From assembly GCA_036642795.1 (NCBI GenBank), contig JAVXTH010000008.1, positions 1-46,643 of the forward strand: a stretch of DNA of 46,643 nucleotides. Direction: 5' to 3'. How positions within the stretch are numbered: position 1 is the first letter of the stretch; each line of letters begins with the position of its first letter. Of the stretch, positions 25,754 to 33,324 are shown piece after piece. Origin of the DNA: JAVXTH01 sp036642795. GTDB taxonomy: Bacteria; Bacillota_I; Bacilli_A; Erysipelotrichales; Erysipelotrichaceae. A model generated the notes under the pieces. The model saw only the letters and a list, made by a program, of their open reading frames with translations. It made no database searches and was not told the DNA's origin. The position numbers were made by a program, and so were the translations under genes.

Positions 25754-25796
25754 AAATGACCATGCAAGAGGACAAACTCAAGCATGGTCATTTTCT
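25753..25796. terminator. Bidirectional terminator between convergent genes
   Basis: AAAATGACCATGC (25753-25765) pairs with GCATGGTCATTTT (25782-25794), a 13-base-pair stem with A and T runs on the two sides. It serves the EFR1 gene (+) and the HD-domain gene (-). Confidence 0.85.
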
Positions 25797-25809
25797 AATA
25801 AGTTCAAAA

Positions 25810-26280
25810 TTATTTTCGATAGGCATGTTCAATGTATTCGATTAAATAATACAAACGAACTTGGTCCTTTTCAGGAACATCTAATTTAGGATTGTATAAA
25901 TAGTGTTGAAGAACATCACTATCCTTTAGTACCTCATCGTAGGGATTTCCTTTTACTAGTTTATCACTATGAACAAGAATCGCATGGCAGATCAGCTCTA
26001 TCTCTTTTTCATTAAACAATTCACTTTCGCTTAATATTTTTTTAGAATACTCACTACTATGCAGCGCATGATCTTTTCGATTACCATCTAAGTAATAAGC
26101 AATATCATGTAGCATACCACTAATTCCACATAACTCTTGATCGATTTTTAAATGAAGGGCGAGCATAATCGCACATTGGGATACTCCATATAAATGAATG
26201 GTTGCATATTTTTGATTCTCGATTGGTAATTGTTCAATGATTCGATCAACTTTTGTTCGTATATACTCTAAACGATCCAT
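25810..26280 (-). CDS. HD-domain metal-dependent phosphohydrolase
   Basis: A 156-residue cytosolic HD-superfamily protein. Likely metal ligands are H29 (ATIHLYGV), the H58-D59 pair (GMLHDIAYY), a histidine in HALHSSEY, H99/H104 (CHAILVHS) and a C-terminal aspartate near D120-D122. The length is that of small stand-alone HD hydrolases acting on nucleotides. It resembles the HD part of YqeK-type diadenosine tetraphosphatases only loosely, so I leave the substrate open. AAGGAAGGTGAT precedes the start. It is divergent from the leucine-rich-repeat gene and convergent with the EFR1 gene. Confidence 0.82.
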   Translation of the reverse strand: MDRLEYIRTKVDRIIEQLPIENQKYATIHLYGVSQCAIMLALHLKIDQELCGISGMLHDIAYYLDGNRKDHALHSSEYSKKILSESELFNEKEIELICHAILVHSDKLVKGNPYDEVLKDSDVLQHYLYNPKLDVPEKDQVRLYYLIEYIEHAYRK

Positions 26281-26379
26281 AAAATCACCTTCCTTATTGT
26301 TATTCTATCACTAAATCAAGCTTTATGTTACATAATCGAATCAACACAGCGAAATGTTTTTCTTTTCTAAAAATGGTAG

Positions 26380-26385
26380 TATAAT
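26380..26385 (+). promoter_or_regulatory. -10 box of the LRR gene
   Basis: TATAAT, 25 bases before the ATG; the -35 region (TTTTTC at 17 bases) is poor. Confidence 0.35.
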
Positions 26386-26409
26386 ATAAGTAATTGAAAG
26401 GGTGATATT

Positions 26410-27846
26410 ATGTTAATTAAAGATGAAGCACTTCTTGAATGCATAAAAAAACAACTACATAAAGATCATATTAATGAAAAAGATTTAGCTGAAATGACCA
26501 TTTTAAATGCCCGTAAAGCCGATATTAAAGATTTAACAGGATTAGAATATGCCCAAAAGTTAAAGTATTTAGATTTAACTGGTAATGCGATTGAATCCCT
26601 TACACCTTTAAAAGCATTACATGAAGTAGAATCTTTAAACTTATCAAAGAATCAAATTCGTGAATTATGGCCAATTAGTGGTTTCCATGATTTACTAAGA
26701 CTAGATTTATCACGTAATAATTTATACATGATGGATTTAACCGCTATTTCGCGTTTAGATAATCTTCAAGAACTCAATCTGGATCGCTCTAAGATTAATA
26801 GTGTTGAGGCACTTGAAGGAATGAAAAAACTAAAAGTATTACGTTTAGGAATTGTCGGTGGTGAGTTAAAACTTACTTCCCTTGCTAGTATGCCACAACT
26901 TGAGGAACTTTATCTTGCGAAGATGTGGTTATATGAAATAGAAGATTTGGTTTATTTAAAGAACTTAAAGAAATTAGATTTATCAACAAATCTATTTTCT
27001 GATTTAAGTCCAATTCATAACTTACAACATTTAAAATCATTAAATTTATCAAATAATGAATACTTACATAATTATGAGCAATTATCACAATTAAGTGAAT
27101 TAGAAGAATTGAATATTTCCTATAATAATGTTAATGATTTTAGTTTCTTACGAAACTTAAAATCGTTAGTTGATTTAAGAATGAATCAAACTGGTTTACA
27201 AGATGCAAGCATCTTAAAAGACTTACAACATTTACGTAAATTAGATATATCGAATAATCGAATTATAAATAGTGAAGCAATTGATCAAGCAGATGATTTA
27301 GTTTATTTTTCCGCAAGTAGTTGTCAATTAACAAACATTGATTTTCTAAAAGATGCGTTTGATATGGAACAACTTACGATTAATAATAATTTAATAAGCA
27401 ACATTGATATCTTAAATAAATTTAAGCATCTAACAACAGTAGATGCTTCTAGTAATAATATTAAAGATATTAAATGCTTAAGTGAACAAACAAATTTAGA
27501 GTGCTTGTTACTAGCAAATAATTCTATTTCAGATCTTGAACCTTTAAGATATTTAACGAATCTTGGAGCCCTTGATTTATATAATAATATTATAGCGGAT
27601 TTAAGTCCATTAACTAAATTAGTAAATCTTTCAAGACTGCGTTTGGATCATAATAGTATAATGGATTTAACCCCATTAGCAAATCTTCAAAATTTAAGTT
27701 CCTTAACTTTAAAAGCGAATTATATTATTGATGTTGAACCATTAATAAATTTAAAGAACTTATATGAACTAACCTTAGATGATAATCCAATTGAGGATAT
27801 ATCTGCTTTAGAGGATTTAGAATACTTTGAGAAGTTTTCTTCTTAA
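26410..27846 (+). CDS. Cytosolic leucine-rich-repeat protein, internalin-type
   Basis: A 478-residue protein made almost entirely of 22-residue leucine-rich repeats of the bacterial internalin type (L-x2-L-x-x-LDLS-x-N-x-I-x-D-x-x-PL), about eighteen to twenty copies from residue 45 to the end. The first 45 residues form a helical cap. There is no signal peptide, transmembrane segment or cell-wall anchor, unlike surface internalins, so it is predicted to stay in the cytosol as a protein-binding scaffold. AAAGGGTGAT precedes the ATG. The GNAT acetyltransferase starts 13 bases downstream and is probably co-transcribed. The partner is unknown. Confidence 0.88.
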   Translation: MLIKDEALLECIKKQLHKDHINEKDLAEMTILNARKADIKDLTGLEYAQKLKYLDLTGNAIESLTPLKALHEVESLNLSKNQIRELWPISGFHDLLRLDLSRNNLYMMDLTAISRLDNLQELNLDRSKINSVEALEGMKKLKVLRLGIVGGELKLTSLASMPQLEELYLAKMWLYEIEDLVYLKNLKKLDLSTNLFSDLSPIHNLQHLKSLNLSNNEYLHNYEQLSQLSELEELNISYNNVNDFSFLRNLKSLVDLRMNQTGLQDASILKDLQHLRKLDISNNRIINSEAIDQADDLVYFSASSCQLTNIDFLKDAFDMEQLTINNNLISNIDILNKFKHLTTVDASSNNIKDIKCLSEQTNLECLLLANNSISDLEPLRYLTNLGALDLYNNIIADLSPLTKLVNLSRLRLDHNSIMDLTPLANLQNLSSLTLKANYIIDVEPLINLKNLYELTLDDNPIEDISALEDLEYFEKFSS

Positions 27847-27859
27847 GAAAGGAAATGTT

Positions 27860-28390
27860 ATGGAAATTAGAATCGCAACCATGAGTGAGTACGATCAAGT
27901 CTTAGCCTTTTATTATGATTTGATTGATGCAATGCGGGATCATGAATATAGTCCCGGTTGGGAGAAACAAGTGTATCCAATGGATGAAGATATTCAAAAA
28001 GCAATGGAAGCTAAAGAATTATACATCGGCTTAGTAAATGGTGATATTGCTTCTGCGATGGTATTGAATCAAAACAAGGCGGAAGGCTATGAAAGCGTAG
28101 CTTGGCAATTAGAGGCAAAGGATAATGAAGTGATGATGATTCATCTGTTAGGTGTTGGCTTGCCTTATCAAAAGCATGGTTATGCACAAGCAATGGTAAA
28201 GAAAGCAATCGATGTAGCAAAGCAAAAAGCAATTAAGTGCATCCGCTTGGATGTTATGAAAAACAATATAGCGGCGCAAAAGTTATATCCAACTTGTGGC
28301 TTTAAGTACATTGATACGATAAAACTATTTTATGAAGATACCGGATTAATTGATTTTTTAATGTATGAATTGATTGTGAAAAAGGACTGA
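27860..28390 (+). CDS. GNAT-family N-acetyltransferase
   Basis: A 176-residue acetyl-CoA-dependent acetyltransferase. Motif A, which binds the pyrophosphate of CoA, is VGLPYQKHGYAQAMVKKA (Q/R-x-x-G-x-G/A variant) at about residues 104-121, followed by IRLDVMKNNIAAQKLYPTCGF, the motif B segment with the conserved N and Y. Substrate unknown. The ATG at 27860 has AGAAAGGAA upstream; the earlier in-frame start lies inside the LRR gene. Its TGA stop lies inside the shared palindromic terminator. Confidence 0.9.
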   Translation: MEIRIATMSEYDQVLAFYYDLIDAMRDHEYSPGWEKQVYPMDEDIQKAMEAKELYIGLVNGDIASAMVLNQNKAEGYESVAWQLEAKDNEVMMIHLLGVGLPYQKHGYAQAMVKKAIDVAKQKAIKCIRLDVMKNNIAAQKLYPTCGFKYIDTIKLFYEDTGLIDFLMYELIVKKD

Positions 28391-28407
28391 GCTCAGTCCT
28401 TTTTTTG
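28381..28407. terminator. Symmetric bidirectional terminator containing both stop codons
   Basis: AAAGGACTGAG and CTCAGTCCTTT (28381-28402) form a perfect palindrome with a T-run on its right. The stop TGA of the GNAT gene (28388-28390) and that of pepF on the other strand (28393-28395) are mirror images within it. Confidence 0.85.
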
Positions 28408-30159
28408 TAATGCTTTTAATTGGTTTAATGTTTCATTAAAGAAGTGAAATGCATCATCATAGATTTGATCACTTAAAGGATCAACACCTCCATGAATGCA
28501 TTCTTCTAATGGACTTTCACTTCCACCTTTTTTCAGGAAGTTTAAATAATCACTTGTTTCTCCTTTTTCAATTTTACGCACAAAACTTAACGCAACCGAC
28601 ATTCCAAGAGTATATTTATAAACATAGAAATTATAATAAAAATGGGGTACATAATAACAACGATATTTTTCTAGTTCATCACATATAACACTATCACCAA
28701 AATACTCTTTCGTGATTTTCTCATAATAAGAAGTAAGCGTTGAAGTTGAAATAGCTTCGCCTTTTTCAATGCAATCATATAAATAAACTTCAAACTTGGC
28801 AAACATTGGTTGACGATAAAGAGTACCTACCAACTGTTCTAATAAGTTGGCTAAGATATATGCCTTATATTGTTTATCCTCACTATTAGCTAACAAATAC
28901 TTGTTTAAAAGAATCTCATTGACGGTACTTGCTATCTCTGCCACAAAGATTCGATAATCACTTAAGATAGGACGATTATTTTTATTGGAATAATAAGAAT
29001 GCATGGAATGACCTAACTCATGAGCTAAGGTACTTAATGAATCATAGCCGCCGGTAAAGTTCATTAGAACATAAGGATTCGAATCATAAGAACCACCGGA
29101 ATAAGCGCCTGGACGTTTTCCCGAATGGGTCATAAAATCAATCCAATGTTCATCTTTCGCACGATTTAATAAAGATAAATATTCTTCACCTAAAGGTGCA
29201 AAAGCTTTATTTAAGATTGAAAAACATTCTTCAATGCTATACTTAATATCAATATCATTTACGATTGGAAGGGCAATATCATAAGGATGTTGTTGCTTCA
29301 ATCCCAATACTTCTTGATGATATTTATAATAATCAATACAACCTTGATGATGCTTATGATTTGCCATAGCTAAGACTTTATTAAATAAGGTCTCATCAAC
29401 ACCATCTTCAAATAAACTAGCTTGCAAAGCAGAATCAAAATGATGTACTTGTGCATCGAGCACTTGTCCTTGAGCGTGTCCTGTAAGTGTACTTGCGAAG
29501 ACATTTTCATAACGCTTGTATTCTTTAAACAAATTCTCGTAGGCTTGTTTTCTTACTTCCACATTTGGATTTCTTAGAAATTCACTATACGTAGCAGCAT
29601 TTAAGAATTGTGGTTTACCATCGATGATAACATCTTCAAATTCTAAACGAAAAGCATCGTATGTTTCTTGAGGATTCATCGCGATTTGTGATACTTGCGC
29701 CATCAGTTTTTCTTGATCCTCACTTAATCGATGGGGAATACTGCGAAATACTTCTTCTAAAGGATAAGTAAAATCCTTGGCCGCTTGATCTTTTAAATAA
29801 GTTTGAATTGTTGCTTGGTTTTGAATGAATTCAATATCAACAAAACTTAAAGCAATGGTTGCTTGTTGGTAAAGCAACAAAGCACTTGCTTTGTTCTCTT
29901 GTACTTGTTGATTGTTAGGTTCTACATCACCACATAAAGAGGCATAGGAATATAAATTACTTAGATAACGTTGAAATGTTTCCAATTGTTCCATAAAAGT
30001 AATAAAGCTATGCTTATTAATACTTATTTTACCTTGGCACTTTACCAGTGTAGCTAATAAAGCTTTAGAAAGTTTAAACTGCTCATCAAATGCAGCTTGA
30101 TTTTTAAACATCGTAGTTAAATCCCATTTATATTGATCTTCAATTTCTTCACGATTCAT
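28393..30159 (-). CDS. pepF: Oligoendopeptidase F (M3B metallopeptidase)
   Basis: A 588-residue cytosolic zinc peptidase that degrades oligopeptides of about 7-17 residues. The active site is HELGHSMHS in the C-terminal half, with the downstream glutamate in RIFVAEIASTVNE. The N-terminal helical domain, the SGKRPGAYSGGSYDSNPYVLMNF segment and the C-terminal GVDPLSD motif are standard for PepF (long motifs shown only in part here). The start at 30159 is preferred: AGGAGG lies seven bases upstream, and a nearer ATG is too close to it. It is transcribed divergently from deoD. Confidence 0.95.
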   Translation of the reverse strand: MNREEIEDQYKWDLTTMFKNQAAFDEQFKLSKALLATLVKCQGKISINKHSFITFMEQLETFQRYLSNLYSYASLCGDVEPNNQQVQENKASALLLYQQATIALSFVDIEFIQNQATIQTYLKDQAAKDFTYPLEEVFRSIPHRLSEDQEKLMAQVSQIAMNPQETYDAFRLEFEDVIIDGKPQFLNAATYSEFLRNPNVEVRKQAYENLFKEYKRYENVFASTLTGHAQGQVLDAQVHHFDSALQASLFEDGVDETLFNKVLAMANHKHHQGCIDYYKYHQEVLGLKQQHPYDIALPIVNDIDIKYSIEECFSILNKAFAPLGEEYLSLLNRAKDEHWIDFMTHSGKRPGAYSGGSYDSNPYVLMNFTGGYDSLSTLAHELGHSMHSYYSNKNNRPILSDYRIFVAEIASTVNEILLNKYLLANSEDKQYKAYILANLLEQLVGTLYRQPMFAKFEVYLYDCIEKGEAISTSTLTSYYEKITKEYFGDSVICDELEKYRCYYVPHFYYNFYVYKYTLGMSVALSFVRKIEKGETSDYLNFLKKGGSESPLEECIHGGVDPLSDQIYDDAFHFFNETLNQLKALQKKD

Positions 30160-30264
30160 ATGCATTCCTCCTATTTCTTCTATTGTAGGGCAAATCTTGT
30201 TTTCTATCAATTATAAGATGTTCAAAATTTCTCATTCGATTCTTTAATTTATAAAATAATCATG

Positions 30265-30270
30265 TATAAT
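30265..30270 (+). promoter_or_regulatory. -10 box upstream of deoD
   Basis: TATAAT, 26 bases before the ATG. The -35 region is AT-rich with no clear hexamer. Confidence 0.4.
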
Positions 30271-30296
30271 AGAATTATCAAAGGAGGTATTTTATT

Positions 30297-31013
30297 ATGC
30301 CAACGCCACACAATCAAGCAAAAGAAAATGAAATAGCGAAAATTGTATTAATGCCAGGAGATCCCCTTCGAGCTAAATATATCGCAGAAACTTTTTTAGA
30401 AAATCCGGTTTCTTTTAATACGGTACGTAATATGTTTGGTTATACAGGAACCTACAAAGGAAAAGAAATATCCGTTATGGGTAGTGGAATGGGAATGCCA
30501 TCAATCGGTATTTATTCCTATGAGTTATATAAGTTTTATGGGGTTGAGAGTATCATTCGAATTGGAAGTGCTGGAGCTTATACCAACAATCTAGATTTAT
30601 TTGATATAGTGCTTGCAAGTGGAGCTTGGAGTGAATCAAGTTTTGCTTTAGCGCAGAATGGTGATTCAAAGGATATTCAAGTACCAAGTGCAGCGTTAAA
30701 TAAAGTGATTAAAGATACAGCAGAACAACTTAAGATGCCAGTTGTAGAAGCACTCATTCATTCAAGTGATGTTTTCTATCATGAAGAGAATGTAGATGGA
30801 TTTAATGAATTCTATGCCAAACATGGTTGTGTTTGTGTTGAGATGGAAAGCTTTGCTTTGTTCCATAATGCCAAGGTATTAGGCAAGCAAGCAGCGTGCT
30901 TACTTACGATATCGGATTCATTAGTTACCCATAAAGCAACAACGGCTCAAGAACGTCAAAACTCATTCACGAATATGATGAAAGTAGCATTAGAGAGTGC
31001 GATTAATTTATAG
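30297..31013 (+). CDS. deoD: Purine nucleoside phosphorylase DeoD
   Basis: A 238-residue hexameric (NP-I) enzyme that splits purine (deoxy)ribonucleosides with phosphate. The phosphate loop is MPGDPLRAKYIAE, with RNMFGYTG, the GSGMGMPS loop, the RIGSAGAY segment, the ribose/base-binding VCVEMES motif and the catalytic aspartate in TISDSLVTH. Length and motifs are those of bacterial DeoD. AAAGGAGG precedes the ATG. A second nucleoside phosphorylase (uridine type) is encoded at 44157, so the window covers both purine and pyrimidine salvage. A small unrelated gene follows 24 bases later. Confidence 0.96.
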   Translation: MPTPHNQAKENEIAKIVLMPGDPLRAKYIAETFLENPVSFNTVRNMFGYTGTYKGKEISVMGSGMGMPSIGIYSYELYKFYGVESIIRIGSAGAYTNNLDLFDIVLASGAWSESSFALAQNGDSKDIQVPSAALNKVIKDTAEQLKMPVVEALIHSSDVFYHEENVDGFNEFYAKHGCVCVEMESFALFHNAKVLGKQAACLLTISDSLVTHKATTAQERQNSFTNMMKVALESAINL

Positions 31014-31037
31014 TTTATAAATTAGGAGATGATGGAT

Positions 31038-31409
31038 ATGATTTTTGAGAAAGAATATAAGTTCACCTTGCCCGTTGGCTATTTAGATAAAAACGGGGTT
31101 ATTCATAAACAAGGTGTAATGCGACAAGCAAAAGCAGGGGATGAAGTATTTCCATTGCGTGATCCACGGGTCATTCAAAATTCGGAATATGCGATGATTA
31201 TTACCTTAGGTAGAGTCATTGTTAGCATCGGGGATTACACGCAAATCAACTGTGAATTAATTGAAAACTTATATGTGAAAGATTTCATCTTCTTAAAAGA
31301 TATGTATAAGCGAATAAATGAGGCAGATGATTTAGAAATGGAAGTTGTTTGTCCTTATTGTAATCGACGTCATGAAGTTATCTTGGATTTCACTAAATTT
31401 CATAAATAA
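31038..31409 (+). CDS. Small protein resembling phage tail assembly chaperones
   Basis: A 123-residue soluble protein. The pattern FTLPVGYLDKNGVIHKQGVM, then AGDEVFPLRDPRVIQNS, LGRVIVSIGD, an FIFLKDMYKRIN helix and a C-terminal CPYCNRRHEV zinc-like pair resembles the tail assembly chaperone proteins (Mu gp41/gpE type) found in phages and contractile injection systems. There are no other tail genes in the window, and it is co-directional with deoD at a 24-base distance. AGGAG upstream fits the ATG at 31038; in-frame ATGs at 31029 and 31032 are too close. The resemblance is by eye and should be tested by profile search; it may instead be a domesticated protein of other function. Confidence 0.6.
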   Translation: MIFEKEYKFTLPVGYLDKNGVIHKQGVMRQAKAGDEVFPLRDPRVIQNSEYAMIITLGRVIVSIGDYTQINCELIENLYVKDFIFLKDMYKRINEADDLEMEVVCPYCNRRHEVILDFTKFHK

Positions 31410-31437
31410 GCATGGTTCAATTGAATCATGCTTTTTC
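31408..31437 (+). terminator. Terminator of the deoD operon
   Basis: AAGCATG-G-TTCAATTGAA-T-CATGCTT hairpin followed by TTTTCT, starting at the stop codon. Confidence 0.75.
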
Positions 31438-31470
31438 TATACAGTAATTTTTTAATAACCCAAAGTAGTG

Positions 31471-31728
31471 ATATATAAGGGATGGATATAGAACGATATT
31501 GATAAATATCCTAAAGGTTTCATGTTTTAATTGTAAGAAGAGGAAGAGATGAATTTGCGGTCACAAAATGTGACCACAAATATTCGCACTATGTCTCGTG
31601 TAAATCCCTATGTATTTACAGAACAAGGAATCTATATGGTTGCAACGATTCTGAAAATGATATTGCTACATAACAAAGTATCTATATTATTGAGAATCAA
31701 CAATGATTCAATAATGCAGATATTTTAG
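31471..31728 (+). pseudogene. Decayed ORF6N-domain (phage antirepressor type) gene
   Basis: Reading one frame through stop codons gives NDIDKYPKGFMF-stop-L-stop-EEEEMNLRSQ and then, from the ATG at 31549, YVFTEQGIYMVATILK. ORF6N-domain proteins of phages and mobile elements carry the same order: a N-x-RFP-x-DFMFQLT segment, then LRSQ, then PYVFTEQGIAML. Two in-frame TAA codons (31528-31530, 31534-31536) and an upstream TAG (31489-31491) break the frame. The 59-codon open frame 31549-31728 is the largest intact piece and is unlikely to be functional. This is the only clear trace of a mobile or phage element in the window and lies next to the tail-chaperone-like gene. Confidence 0.65.
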
Positions 31729-31774
31729 TTACGAAAATAATACAGTAATTATCAAGACATTAATATCATATTTA

Positions 31775-31796
31775 ATTGTATAAAACAGTATACAAT
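31775..31796 (+). promoter_or_regulatory. Inverted repeat upstream of the carboxypeptidase gene
   Basis: ATTGTATA and TATACAAT with a six-base spacer form a perfect dyad, 105 bases before the ATG. It looks like a repressor operator; no regulator is identified. Confidence 0.45.
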
Positions 31797-31850
31797 AAGA
31801 AAAACTATAATTCGATTATTTTCGCAGAGAAACAATGATAATATGACAAT

Positions 31851-31864
31851 CGGAAGCGCTTTCC
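31851..31864 (+). promoter_or_regulatory. Candidate CcpA catabolite-response (cre) site
   Basis: CGGAAGCGCTTTCC matches the palindromic cre consensus TGAAAGCGCTTTCA at 11 of 14 positions, including the CG core. A GATAAT -10-like box lies at 31837-31842, so the site would cover the transcription start, typical of carbon repression. The gene starts at 31901. Confidence 0.55.
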
Positions 31865-31900
31865 TTAATTATTCAAACAAAATAAAACAAGGAGAAACTT

Positions 31901-33169
31901 ATGAACAAAATTTATAAGGGTCGATTGTTGAATCTTCTTTTAGTGTCAGCAATGGTATTACCATGTGTTGCATCACTAACTTATCCAGTAATGGCAGAAG
32001 ACCTACCAACAATCACTTTTAGTAATGGGATAACACCAAGAAATTCTTCAAGCGCACCACAAGTAGTTGCAAACACTGTTTCAATGACAGACAAAAAAAC
32101 TTTTAATGCTTCCGTAATTATTTCGGGGAAAACATTAGCTGAAGTAGAAGCAATGATTAAAGCGGATTCTATTGTTTGGGATTTATCAAGACCAAAAGGA
32201 ATTCAAAACGAAAAGAAATTTCCTCATCAATACTTAGGTGGAAAACTTAAAGACTGGAAAGTTGTTACGACTTCAAACAATGTAGCCGGCACACCATTAT
32301 TTAACACGTTTACCACAACTGCGAAAGAACTTGCTACAGATAAGACAAAAGTTCAATTAGATTTTAGTTTTAAAAATGAACTATTATTTGGCTACAATGG
32401 AATTGATGGTAGAGATCGAGGACTAGTTCGTAATAAACTTCTTGATTATACTGGAGATTATGAATTATCTTGTAGTGATGCAAAAGGGACAAAAATGGCA
32501 TCAACTAGTATGCGTGTTGCTCCCTATGATTCTTTCCACTTACAGAGTGAAGTTGATAAAGAATTAGCTGAAATCGCAATAAAATTAAATGCAAAAGGTA
32601 TTTATGCGAAAGTTGAAAAGATTGGTGTTTCTTCTAATGGAGCAGACATGAATACAATCTTTATCGCAAAAAGCGCAGATACACTTACAAAATATCAAGC
32701 ACTAAGTGAACGCACTGAAAAAGAACCAACTAAGGTGCTTGAAGAAATAAAAAACAAAACTCTTAAAGATTATCAAGTTCCTGTAATGTATAGTAATGTA
32801 CATGCGGATGAAAGTCCTGGAACCGATGGAAATATGGAATTCCTTCATGCTTTGGCAGAAAGTGATTCAATCGATTATAAAATGATCGATGGGCTTACTG
32901 CAGCTGGTCAAACTAAACTAAATGAAGAAATGAGCAAAGATGGAACAGTTTGGTCAGATTTAATTGATCAAAAAAAGACTCTTGCACCTAAACCTGTATC
33001 AGGAGTTGGTTATATTCAAGGAGATGGAGTTAAAGAACCTACGGATAAACGTAAAAATCCGGATGCCGCTGTTAATTTAAGCGATGCGGAGTTTAACTCT
33101 TACTATAAAGTAAATGCAAAAAAATTAGATGTTAGAGCGATTCTAGATCATATTTTCTTTATTGTTGTT
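31901..33169 (+). CDS. Secreted M14-family zinc carboxypeptidase, N-terminal part (runs into assembly gap)
   Basis: The first 423 codons of a large extracellular peptidase. A signal peptide (KIYKGRLLNLLLVSAMVLPC, cleavage near MAEDLP) is followed by an N-terminal domain and then the start of the M14 catalytic domain with zinc ligands H301 and E304 in NVHADESPGTDG. The frame ends at the N run. The last 55 bases (33115-33169) are repeated exactly after the Ns (33270-33324), and joining the two copies restores one frame, so this piece and the next are the same gene. AAGGAGA precedes the ATG. A cre-like site and a dyad lie upstream. It probably removes residues from extracellular peptides or peptidoglycan-derived peptides (inference). 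Confidence 0.85.
33115..33169 (+). repeat. Left copy of 55-base repeat flanking the assembly gap
   Basis: Identical to 33270-33324. The length equals a common assembler k-mer, so it is most likely an unmerged contig overlap, not a biological repeat. Confidence 0.9.
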
Positions 33170-33269
33170 NNNNNNNNNNNNNNNNNNNNNNNNNNNNNNN
33201 NNNNNNNNNNNNNNNNNNNNNNNNNNNNNNNNNNNNNNNNNNNNNNNNNNNNNNNNNNNNNNNNNNNNN
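33170..33269. other. Assembly gap of exactly 100 N
   Basis: One hundred N, the usual placeholder for a gap of unknown size. The flanks overlap by 55 identical bases, so the true gap is probably negative and no sequence is missing. Confidence 0.97.
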
Positions 33270-33324
33270 TGCAAAAAAATTAGATGTTAGAGCGATTCTA
33301 GATCATATTTTCTTTATTGTTGTT
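33270..33324 (+). repeat. Right copy of 55-base repeat flanking the assembly gap
   Basis: Identical to 33115-33169. Both copies end on the same codon boundary (GTT), so collapsing them keeps the frame. Confidence 0.9.

Noticed and set aside
31410..31900. A second protein-coding gene before the peptidase
   Set aside because: Apart from the broken ORF6N remnant this stretch is AT-rich, with only regulatory-looking dyads.
33115..33324. Genuine 55-base direct repeat
   Set aside because: It is bounded exactly by the N run, has k-mer length, and merging restores the gene; an assembly artefact is far more likely.
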